Below, one piece after another: positions 11,517-20,000 of a stretch of DNA of 64,000 bases. The number at the start of each line of letters is the position of its first letter. The stretch's first letter is position 1. Under the pieces are notes generated by a model. It worked only from the letters and a program-made list of their open reading frames with translations, ran no database searches and had not been told where the DNA came from. The DNA comes from Bacillota bacterium (GTDB taxonomy: Bacteria > Bacillota > UBA994 > UBA5500). The stretch spans positions 1 to 64,000 of the forward strand of contig JAEZJZ010000054.1 of assembly GCA_023436245.1 (NCBI GenBank). Direction: 5' to 3'. The position numbers were made by a program, and so were the translations under genes.

Positions 11517-11671
11517 TGCGACTTTTTGAACGCTCTCGCATGCTGCGGGAGCTACGGTGGGAGCGACTTTCTGAACGCTCTCAAGCAGCACTGCGTGCCG
11601 TTTAGGGTACCACCTTGATGCTCACAAGCGAGAATCACCTTTATTGAGATCACAGCACTTCGTGCTGCTGA
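11517..11671. repeat. Two-hairpin repeat unit and direct repeats
   Basis: GCGACTTTTTGAACGCTCTC and the near-identical GCGACTTTCTGAACGCTCTC occur 44 bp apart at 11517 and 11561. They are followed by a two-hairpin unit (about 11607-11671) closely matching 43133-43200: GGGTACCACCT, an imperfect stem, TTTATTGAGATC, then the stem CAGCAC-TTC-GTGCTG. No gene lies in 11225-11705. Confidence 0.75.
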
Positions 11672-11696
11672 AAGAAAAGACCGGGCGTAGCCCGGC
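11670..11696 (-). terminator. Terminator of the M23 gene
   Basis: The minus-strand stem CCGGGC-TAC-GCCCGG followed by TCTTTTCTTT lies 10 nt after the M23 stop codon. It is a textbook intrinsic terminator. Confidence 0.85.
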
Positions 11697-11705
11697 CTGC
11701 GAAAT

Positions 11706-12845
11706 CTATGGCTTAACGTAATTTAGCGGATTCTGTTTCGCGCCATTTACTCGATACTCAAAGTGCAGGTGCGGACCGGTGCTGAACCCGGTGCTGCCCG
11801 CCTTGGAGATCTGCTGACCTTTGAACACAGTGTCATTCGTCTTCACCAGCAGTACTGAGTTGTGAGCGTAGACGGTGGAGATACCCTTGCCGTGATCGAT
11901 GATCACAACCTGGCCGTAGTCCCCCAGCCAGCCGGAATAGAGCACGGTGCCGGCGTCGACAGCCACAATCTTTCCACCCATGGGTACGCCGACGTCAACA
12001 CCGGCATGGAAGCTGCGCTTGCCAAACAGCGTGCGCCAGCCGTACGGAGAGGTGATCCGCTTGTACCCAGGGGCTGGCCAAGTGTACTTGCCAGTGCCGA
12101 TCACTGTGCCGGGGCTGTTCTTCTGCGCTTCCTTGATCAGACGCTCCAGTTCCTTCTCCGTCTCTTCCAGCTTCTCCAGCGAGGCTTCGTAAGCGGCCTT
12201 GTCCTGCATCACCTGGCTCATCTTCTGAGTCCGCGCGGCCTTGCGCGAAGACAGATTGGTGCGCGCTTGAGTGGTCTGTGTGTACAGCGACGACGCTTCC
12301 TGCTGCTTGCTCTCCAGATAGGCCCGCCTTTCCACCAGTGAGCTGCGCTCAATCTTGATCGAGTCCACGATGGACACATCCTGATAGACCACTTGCTTCA
12401 GCAGTCCCAAGCGATTGATCAAGTCAGTGAAACTGCGAGCGTTGAGCAGCACCTCCAGGTAGCTGACTGAACCCCGTTCATACAGTGCCCTGATCCTGGT
12501 CTTGAGCATTTCCTCCCGCTCGGCGAGGATCTCCTCCGCCTTGAGCAATTCGGACTCCGTGATGCTGAGCTCCGCTTCCGTCGTCTCCAGCCGATTTTCC
12601 AAGTAGCCCAACTGGTTCTCTGCCTGAGCAATCTCCTTATCCAAGCGGTTGATCTCATTGGTGATTGTCTTGGTTGCCTTGTTGGCGGAGTTGATCTTCT
12701 GCTCCAGTTGCTGGATCTGTTGCTGCACCTTCTGGTATTCTGCCTGCTTCTTGGCCAGATCGTCAGCTGCCAACACGGGCAACGTCAGGGCAAGAACCAG
12801 GTAGAGCACAAGAGTCACCGTCAATCCACGTCTTAATCCTGCCAT
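11706..12845 (-). CDS. EnvC-like murein hydrolase activator / M23 peptidase with coiled coil
   Basis: A secreted 379-aa protein. A signal peptide ends near the ALA-A site at residues 25-27. A long coiled coil runs from about 30 to 240, then a C-terminal LytM/M23 domain (about 265-375) with intact zinc motifs H-A-G-V-D and H-L-H. FtsEX-controlled coiled-coil partners such as EnvC and PcsB have this shape, and this gene directly follows ftsX, so it is the likely extracellular target of FtsEX. Intact zinc ligands suggest it may be an active endopeptidase rather than only an activator. The ATG is preceded by AGGAGGGGG. Confidence 0.9.
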   Translation of the reverse strand: MAGLRRGLTVTLVLYLVLALTLPVLAADDLAKKQAEYQKVQQQIQQLEQKINSANKATKTITNEINRLDKEIAQAENQLGYLENRLETTEAELSITESELLKAEEILAEREEMLKTRIRALYERGSVSYLEVLLNARSFTDLINRLGLLKQVVYQDVSIVDSIKIERSSLVERRAYLESKQQEASSLYTQTTQARTNLSSRKAARTQKMSQVMQDKAAYEASLEKLEETEKELERLIKEAQKNSPGTVIGTGKYTWPAPGYKRITSPYGWRTLFGKRSFHAGVDVGVPMGGKIVAVDAGTVLYSGWLGDYGQVVIIDHGKGISTVYAHNSVLLVKTNDTVFKGQQISKAGSTGFSTGPHLHFEYRVNGAKQNPLNYVKP

Positions 12846-12966
12846 TCTCCCCCTCCTTTCTGTCTTGGTTATCTATGAGGACGGGTCCGGCGCCGGGTCA
12901 GCGAGGCTTGTCCTGCCTCTGCCGACACCAAACCCTCATGTCCGAGTAATCTCTCACCGCAGGCGG

Positions 12967-13854
12967 CTACACCCGTAGGAAGCGACGCAGCGAGATGGTG
13001 CTGCCCAACACACCAATAGCCATACCGATTCCGAGCACCCAGGCCCCGATTACCAGCAGCAAAGGCCACGGCTGGATCAATGGCAAGAAAGGCATGGAGA
13101 CAGCCAAATTGCTCACTGCCAGTTGATACAACCAGATGATCAGCCCCCCGGCAAGCAGAGAACCGGTGAAGCCAAGGATCATGCCCTCGATGATGAATGG
13201 CCAGCGGATAAACCAGTCAGTCGCGCCGACATATTTCATGATGTTGATCTCCCGGCGTCTGGCAAAGACCGTAATGCGGATGGTGTTGGAGATGATGAAG
13301 GTAGCGGCTGCCGCCAGGCCAACCATCAGACCGAAGGCGATCATCCGCACGATCCGGGTAATGTTGAACAACTGCTCCACCACGCCCTGACCATAGACCA
13401 CCTCGGCCACGCCCGGATAGGTGCGCAAGACCGGCACCACTTCCAGCACCTGGCGCGGCTCAACAGTCGCCAGCTCAAATCCATTGCGCAGGGGATTGTC
13501 GATTTCTAGGCCGGCCAGGAACTCCGCACTCTCGCCATACCACTCCCGCAGGCGAATCAGCGCCTCGTCCTTGCTCACGTACTTCACCGATGCCAGTTCC
13601 GGCATAGCAGTGAACTCCTGAGCTAAGCTGTCCACCTGTTCACTGGTCAGCTCATCCTGCAGGTAGACGGAAATCTCCACCTGCGATTCCAAGCTACCTG
13701 CCAGATTGTTCAAGTTGCTGGCCAGCAACAAGAAAATGCCAACGATCAACATGGTCACAGCTACTGTACCGACGGAAGCAACAGTCATCCAGCTGTTGCG
13801 CCACATGCTGGTCACGGACTGCCGCACGAACTGATTCCAAGTTCTAAGCTTCAT
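12967..13854 (-). CDS. ftsX: Cell-division ABC transporter membrane protein FtsX
   Basis: A 295-aa FtsX: a cytoplasmic N-terminus, helix 1 (residues about 20-45), an extracellular loop to about 165 that would contact the M23 partner, then three more helices to the C-terminus. FtsX does not transport; it passes ATP-driven conformational change from FtsE to a wall hydrolase. The start is placed at 13854 (MKLRTWNQF), which overlaps ftsE by 11 nt and has a GGGGGT ribosome site. The longer upstream frame only reads through ftsE. The 120-nt gap to the M23 gene shows only that gene's ribosome site. Confidence 0.95.
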   Translation of the reverse strand: MKLRTWNQFVRQSVTSMWRNSWMTVASVGTVAVTMLIVGIFLLLASNLNNLAGSLESQVEISVYLQDELTSEQVDSLAQEFTAMPELASVKYVSKDEALIRLREWYGESAEFLAGLEIDNPLRNGFELATVEPRQVLEVVPVLRTYPGVAEVVYGQGVVEQLFNITRIVRMIAFGLMVGLAAAATFIISNTIRITVFARRREINIMKYVGATDWFIRWPFIIEGMILGFTGSLLAGGLIIWLYQLAVSNLAVSMPFLPLIQPWPLLLVIGAWVLGIGMAIGVLGSTISLRRFLRV

Positions 13855-14530
13855 ATCCGTATGACCCCCTGCGCTCGTCACGCACAACTCGGCCGCCCTC
13901 AAGCGCGACCACACGCTTGCGCATGGAATCGACGATATTCTTGGCATGGGTAACCATCAAGACAGTGGTTCCCTGAGCGTTGATGTCCTGCAACAAGCGC
14001 ATAATCCCCCAGGCCGTGTCCGGATCTAGATTGCCGGTGGGCTCGTCCGCCAAGAGGATATAGGGCTGGTTGACGATGGCCCTGGCCAGCGCCACCCGCT
14101 GCTGCTCGCCTCCGGACAGTTGCATCGGCAAATGCTTGGCGCTGCCGGCCAAACCCACCAACTCCAGTACCTCGGGCACCCGGCGCCGAATGGCACGCAC
14201 GGGTGCCTCGGTGACACGCATGGCAAAGCCGACGTTTTCCTCCACGGTCCAGTTGGGCATCAGACGAAAATCTTGGAAGACCACCCCGATTTGGCGCCGG
14301 AGATAGGGAATCTCGCGGGACTTCAGCTCATTGACCACCTTTCCGTTGACCACGATCTGGCCCTTGCTCGGCTTCTCCTCCGCCAGCAACAGTTTGGTCA
14401 ATGTGGTTTTTCCGGCCCCGCTAGGACCGACGATGAACAGAAACTCACCCTTCTCGACCTGTAAATCAACATCGCGCAGTGCGACGACTCCATTTCCATA
14501 CATCTTACTGACAGCATAGAGTTCTAGCAT
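13844..14530 (-). CDS. ftsE: Cell-division ATP-binding protein FtsE
   Basis: A 228-aa ABC ATPase. Walker A GPSGAGKTT lies near residue 36, the LSGGEQQR signature near 138, and Walker B ILLADEPTGN just after it. It energises FtsX and so gates peptidoglycan hydrolysis at division, elongation or sporulation. The ATG at 14530 (MLELYAVSKMYG) follows AAGGAAGGTGG. A longer frame to 14644 has no ribosome site and no FtsE homology. It is the first gene of ftsE-ftsX-M23. Confidence 0.96.
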   Translation of the reverse strand: MLELYAVSKMYGNGVVALRDVDLQVEKGEFLFIVGPSGAGKTTLTKLLLAEEKPSKGQIVVNGKVVNELKSREIPYLRRQIGVVFQDFRLMPNWTVEENVGFAMRVTEAPVRAIRRRVPEVLELVGLAGSAKHLPMQLSGGEQQRVALARAIVNQPYILLADEPTGNLDPDTAWGIMRLLQDINAQGTTVLMVTHAKNIVDSMRKRVVALEGGRVVRDERRGSYGYEA

Positions 14531-14632
14531 ATAACCACCTTCCTTGTTGCCATCGCAGTAGGTCAGTGTCCTGTCCCGCTGCTTGTCCGACACCTGACAA
14601 GGCGTTGCCCACCCCCTGTGCGACAGGACAGC

Positions 14633-15025
14633 AATCGCAACCATCCGCTATTCAGATCGCGGCATTCCTAAGAATGCTGCTGAGGTACAAGCTGATGGTT
14701 GCTTCGCAACCATCACTCTATTTAGATCGCAGCATTCTGAAGAATGCTGCTGCACTTTCGGTGATCCGTTAGGTCATTCAGCCGAGCAGCATCCTATCGG
14801 AGCGCTGCTGTGGTACAAGCCGATGTTGCTGCGCAACATCGCTCCATTTAGATCGCAGCGTCCTATCGGAGCGCTGCTGTGGTACAAGCCGATGTTGCCG
14901 CGCAACATCACTCCAGTTAGATCGCCGCATCCTGCGGAGTGCCGCTATTTGGTGCAAACCGATGTTGCTTCGCAACATCACTTCATATAGACCGCAGCAT
15001 CCATAGGCTGCCGCTGGGTTCATCT
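14633..15025. repeat. Tandem array of two-hairpin repeats
   Basis: Four clear units and one partial one, spaced about 70 bp apart near the end (14822, 14891, 14961), with an earlier unit at 14693. Each reads as stem A (GATGTTGC...GCAACATC or GATGGTTGC...GCAACCATC), a spacer like ACTCTATTTAGATCGC, then stem B (CAGCA...TGCTG or CAGCG...CGCTG). Stem sequences differ between units while base pairing is kept. A 116-codon open frame (14778-15128, minus) runs across the array and is not called a gene. Confidence 0.85.
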
Positions 15026-15142
15026 CAGCTACTTCGACAACAATGCACATAACTCCTTGTTGAACGCTGCCGAAATTGCGGCCTTCTGCCCGATTCTGGA
15101 GAAGATTTTCCAGTTCTGCTACCCGCATTAGCCACCTTACGC

Positions 15143-15170
15143 TTGCTATCAGGCTGCCTTATGTTAAAAT
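15143..15170 (+). promoter_or_regulatory. Sigma-A-type promoter of rnj
   Basis: TTGCTA (15143-15148), a 16-nt spacer and TAAAAT (15165-15170) lie about 175 nt before the RNase J start, leaving a long leader. Nothing else is evident in 15171-15330. Confidence 0.5.
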
Positions 15171-15345
15171 AAAGTAATTGGCGCGCGCGTCCTGGTGGGA
15201 CCCGACAACGCGGTGTTGATCATATTTCCTTGCCAGGCGGCCGGAAATCAGTTCAAACGGCGAGACAATGGGAACAATAGAAAGGACTTTCTCTGGGACA
15301 ACGACGGCAATCCATGCTCATTACTAGAAAGAGGTAGATAAGACA

Positions 15346-17007
15346 GTGACTAACGGAACAAAGGTCCAGATCATCCCGCTCGGAGGCGTCGGGGAGATCG
15401 GCAAGAACATGTTCGTGGTGCAATGCCGCGAGGATATCTTGATCATGGACGGAGGCCTCAAGTTCCCCGAGGACGAGATGCTGGGGATCGATTTTGTCAT
15501 CCCCAACATCAGCTATCTGGTCGAGAACCAGAAGAAGATCAAAGGCATGGTGCTGACCCATGGACACGAGGACCATATCGGCGCCATTCCTTTCATCCTG
15601 AAGCAGATCAGCATGCCGATCTTCGGCACCAGACTGACGCTTGGCCTACTCAAGGGCAAACTGGAGGAACATGGCCTGCGAGCCGACTTGCGGGAAGTGA
15701 AGGCGGGCGACGAAGTCACTTTGGGCAGAAACTTCAAAGTGGGCTTTATCGCCATGAATCACAGCATCCCAGACACGGTGGCGCTGGCGATCGATACTCC
15801 GCTGGGGGTGATCATCCACAGCGGTGACTTCAAACTGGACCAGACGCCGGTCGACGGCCGGGTGACCGATTATCAAGCTTTGACTGATTATGGTCGACGC
15901 GGGGTGCTCGCCCTGATGTGCGATTCAACCAACGCCCATCGTTCCGGTTACACCGCATCTGAACGAGTAGTCGGGCGCACCTTCGATGCCATCTTCAACA
16001 AAACCAGAGATCGCATCTTTATCGCCACCTTTGCATCCAACATTCACCGCATCCAGCAGGCCTTTGACGTGGCCATGCAGTACGGACGCAAAGTGACGGT
16101 GGTTGGACGCAGCATGGTCAATAACGTTCGCGTAGCCAAAGAACTAGGTTACCTCAGTTTCCCAGATGAGATCATGGTGGAGCCGGAGGAAATCAATCGC
16201 TATCCGGCACACAAAGTCCTGATTCTGACCACTGGTAGCCAAGGCGAGCCCCTCTCCGGATTGGCTAGAATGGCCAATCAGAATCACAACAAGCTGACCA
16301 TCGTTCCCGGAGATACAGTGATTCTTTCCTCTACTCCAGTTCCCGGAAATGAGAAACTGGTCAACCGGGTGATCGACGGGCTGTCCCGCGCGGGTGCAAA
16401 CGTGATCTCACAGGGAATAGCGGATGTGCATGTCTCCGGCCATGCCAGCCAAGAGGAACTGAAACTGTTACTTAACCTGGTGCGTCCGAAGTATACGATC
16501 CCGGTGCACGGCGAATATCGGCACATGACTGCTTTCTCACGCTTGTCCCAGGAAGTCGGAGTGCCGGAAGAGAATATCTTCGTTCTCTCCAGTGGCGATG
16601 TGCTCGAGTTCACCAAGGAAGACGCTCATATAGCTGGCAAGGTTCCTTCCGGAGTGGTCTTGGTTGATGGACTGGGCATTGGTGACGTCGGAAATGTGGT
16701 CTTGCGTGACCGGCAGCAACTTGCTCAGGATGGCGTCTTGGTGGTAGTTGTGACCATCGACAAGAGTGCGAAAGCTATCAAGGCTGGCCCCGATATCATC
16801 ACCCGCGGCTTCGTATATGTACGCGAATCGGAGACGCTGATTGCCCAAGCAGCCGAACAGGTGAAGAAAAGCCTGGACACCTGTCTGAAGAGCGACCACG
16901 CCGACTGGTCAGCACTGAAGGCGGCTGCCAAGGATACGCTGGGTAGCTTCCTCTACGAACGCACCAAGCGTCGGCCGATGATCTTGCCGATCATCATGGA
17001 AGTCTAG
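15346..17007 (+). CDS. rnj: Ribonuclease J
   Basis: A 553-aa metallo-beta-lactamase/beta-CASP RNase that matures and degrades mRNA (5' exo- and endonuclease). The metal motif HGHEDHIG sits near residues 74-81. Further family motifs follow, including the CDSTNAHRSG stretch near 190 and a late PVHGEYRHM motif in the beta-CASP region. The C-terminal domain has the usual length for J1/J2. The GTG start at 15346 has AAAGAGGT 8-9 nt upstream. J1 and J2 cannot be separated from this sequence alone. The gene stands alone on plus, convergent with the giant SLH gene across a shared terminator. Confidence 0.96.
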   Translation: MTNGTKVQIIPLGGVGEIGKNMFVVQCREDILIMDGGLKFPEDEMLGIDFVIPNISYLVENQKKIKGMVLTHGHEDHIGAIPFILKQISMPIFGTRLTLGLLKGKLEEHGLRADLREVKAGDEVTLGRNFKVGFIAMNHSIPDTVALAIDTPLGVIIHSGDFKLDQTPVDGRVTDYQALTDYGRRGVLALMCDSTNAHRSGYTASERVVGRTFDAIFNKTRDRIFIATFASNIHRIQQAFDVAMQYGRKVTVVGRSMVNNVRVAKELGYLSFPDEIMVEPEEINRYPAHKVLILTTGSQGEPLSGLARMANQNHNKLTIVPGDTVILSSTPVPGNEKLVNRVIDGLSRAGANVISQGIADVHVSGHASQEELKLLLNLVRPKYTIPVHGEYRHMTAFSRLSQEVGVPEENIFVLSSGDVLEFTKEDAHIAGKVPSGVVLVDGLGIGDVGNVVLRDRQQLAQDGVLVVVVTIDKSAKAIKAGPDIITRGFVYVRESETLIAQAAEQVKKSLDTCLKSDHADWSALKAAAKDTLGSFLYERTKRRPMILPIIMEV

Positions 17008-17037
17008 CACAGACTGGCGTAGAGCCGCATACAACAG

Positions 17038-17080
17038 AAAACGGGTCGACTCGGTTGCGAGTCGACCCGTTTCGCTTTGC
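17038..17080. terminator. Bidirectional terminator between rnj and the SLH gene
   Basis: The 13-bp stem ACGGGTCGACTCG/CGAGTCGACCCGT (17041-17070) has TTTCGCTTT on one side and, on the opposite strand, TTTTCTGTTG on the other. It can stop both convergent transcripts. Confidence 0.9.
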
Positions 17081-17092
17081 ACCTGCGGCGAC

Positions 17093-20000
17093 CTAGATCA
17101 GGCTGGATTGGCGCAGCAACCGCTGAGCAATCGCCGCCAACTCTGCCCGGGTGACCAGGTCCTGCGGAGCAATTGCCCTGCCAGGGCGGCCGCCAATGAT
17201 GCCTGAATCTATGCAGGCAGCCACTACTCCCCGCGCCCAGTCGCTAACGGCATCACCATCCGAGTACTCGGCAAGTAAGCTTGACACTTCCTCAGCTGTC
17301 AACCTGTTGTCCAGGCCGGTCACGCGCATGGCAGCTACAACCATCGACATCGCTTGCTCGCGGGTGATCCGCTCATTGGGCAACAAGGCACTGCCCGGAT
17401 ATCCGCCGATCAGCTGGTACTGATATGCTGTCAATGCGTAGCCGTAGCTCTCGTCGCCGGGCCGCAGGTCGACGAATGGACTGCTTCCCGTTCCTGATGC
17501 CAGGCCCAATGCCCTGACCAATGTGGCAATGAACTCCATGCGAGTGACATTGCCACTTGCGCCGAACATTTCGGCTGTCTCACCCGGCATAACCAGACGC
17601 GAGCCCATGTCGTTTGCCGGCCCCTCGGCCCAATGCCCGACCATGTCCGCAAAACTAATGGGGTTCCAGATCACCGTATAGGTGCTGTTGGTTAGGCTGT
17701 TGACCGTGGCATGGTACTTTCCATCGATCACCACAACCCTGGTTGGAACGGAGCGGAAGGTGCCATCAGGCTGCAGCACGACCGCAGTCGTCACCCTGGA
17801 GTAATCAACTCCGTCCGGAATGGCAATTGTCCGCTCGACGTACGCGTTGAACTGGCTAACCTGCATCGTCTGATCGCCGTACGTACAACTCACAGCAAAC
17901 TCTACAGGCGGCACCACCAACAAGTAGTTTCCGGCATTAGCCGCATCCTCCACGGCGGTCACTGTGTCCAGATCAGGATTGGTGATCTCCACATGCACAG
18001 TCACATCCTGCAGGCTCACTGACTCGCCCAGCTGCTGCGCCACTGCATCAATGCTGATCTCTGCTGCTGGCAGCGTATATGAGGCCAGACCGGTGGAGAT
18101 CTGCACGGTGGCACTCCTGTTCTCCATGTTCTTCACCATCTGCCCGGTCAGTTCGCCGACCACCCGATCCGCATCATTGTTCACAACCACCGAGATTAGG
18201 GAGTTGTCACCCGCTTCGTCTGCCAGCTTTGCGCCAAGCTTGGCGGCGTCAAACACGACGCGAGTAGTCGTCATCCCTTGGGCGTCGGTCTCGGTGACGG
18301 CCGTCGCCGAGTTGCCCTGGACATTGCCGTTGAAAGTGACATCCACCCCGGTGCCCGGGGGCGGCGTGGGCCTGACGGGTTCGTCTTCCTCAATGATGCT
18401 GGCCACTGCCTGATAAGGCAGAAGGTCATAGTTGTCTGCATCCTCCCCGACTAGCCTCAGCCCGGCGACAGCCACAGGCTTACCGATGCCCATCTGGCTG
18501 TCCCCAAAGGTGCCGGCAGCCGCGGTCACGTCCAGACTGACGTCGTCGCCCTCTTCCACGCCGACCAATTCAGCCTGAGACAACTGCAGGCGAGCCGCAG
18601 GCGTTCCGTCATAGTACTTGCTCAGGGCTGAGATGCCAGTGGCGTTAATCTGCTTGCGCTGCACCTGCAACTTCCCCGCGACGGGTACGATTGTGTAGTT
18701 GACCGCCGTCGCTCCGCTGATGCTGATCTCATGCTCGCCAGCGGTTGCGACCTGTCCAGTGGCGGTTGTCATGGTCACTCCAGTGATCACGCTGTACTGA
18801 TCGCCATGATAGAGAGTGCCGCTCGGGGTATAGCTGAGCACGGGGTCCTCTGCCCCATAGACCTTGGACTTGTCGTCAGCCGTCACCGTCAGTGTGGCCT
18901 TGTCTATGACCAGTGTGCCCGGCAAGAAACTGATAGTATAGTTCTCGCTGGCCAAGCCGGAAGGCGTGATCGTGTAACCGCCTACGTTCTCGCCTTCTTC
19001 TCTGGCCAGTGCTAGCTCCCCAGTCAGATCCCCATAATCATCCCCTGCTACGAAGCCGCTGTAGCTGACCGTGAAAGCGGGGTCGGCACTGCCGTAGATT
19101 TTGCTCTTTACATCTGCTGTAACGGTTAGTGCTGCCTTGGTCACGCTGAGCGTACCCGGCACGAAGCTGATGCTGTAGTTGCCGCTCGTCAAACCAGATG
19201 GCGTAACCGCGTAACTGTCCACATTCTCACCAGCCACCCGCGTCACTGTGAGCGTTCCGGCCAGATCTGCAACGCCGTCTCCTGCTACGAAGCCGCTATA
19301 GCCAACCGTGAACGCAGGATCAGCGCTGCCATAGACCTTGCTGGTACTCACGGCTGTGATAGTCAGGTCCTGCTCAGTGACTTGCAGCACTCCCGGGACA
19401 AACTCGATGCTGTAGTTATCGCTAGTCAGGCCGGCCGCGGTAATCGTATAGTTGCCCACGTTCTCACCAACCGCCCGTGTCAGCGCGAGTGTTCCCGCTA
19501 GGTCTCCGCTATCGTCCCCTGCTACAAAACCGCTGTAGCTGACGGTGAGGGCAGGGTCGACGCTGCCGTAGACCTTGTTCTTTCCATCCGCGGTCACAGT
19601 CAATGTTACCTTTGTCACGCTTAGTACTCCCGGCACGAAGGAGATCTCGTAGTTGCCGGTCGTCAGGCCGGAGGGGGTGATCGCGTAGCTGCCGACATTC
19701 TCGCCTGCTGCTCGGGTCAGGTTAAGCATTCCGCTCAGGTCCTCACTATCGTCTCCTGCCACGAAACCACTATAGCTGACGGTGAAGGCAGGGTCCGTGC
19801 TGCCGTAGACCTTGCTCTTTTGATCTGCGGTCACGGTCAATGCTGCCTTGGTCACCGTAAGCGTGCCTGGCACGAAGGAAATCTCGTAGTTGCCGGTCGT
19901 CAGGCCGGAGGGGGTGATCGCGTAGCTGCCGACATTCTCGCCTGCTGCTCGGGTCAGGTTAAGCATTCCGCTCAGGTCCGCGCTGTCGTCTCCTGCCACG

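Noticed and set aside
11335..11541. 68-codon frame on minus, with similar frames at 34486-34719 and 38817-39142
   Set aside because: They translate the double-palindrome element; the same peptide words appear at each copy because the DNA repeats, not because a gene is conserved.
14778..15128. 116-codon open frame on minus with an AAGGTGG before its ATG
   Set aside because: Its second half is a translation of the tandem hairpin array, with repeated H-R-L-V-P-Q-Q-R-S-D; the open frame is a by-product of the repeat period. The first 40 codons have no recognisable match.
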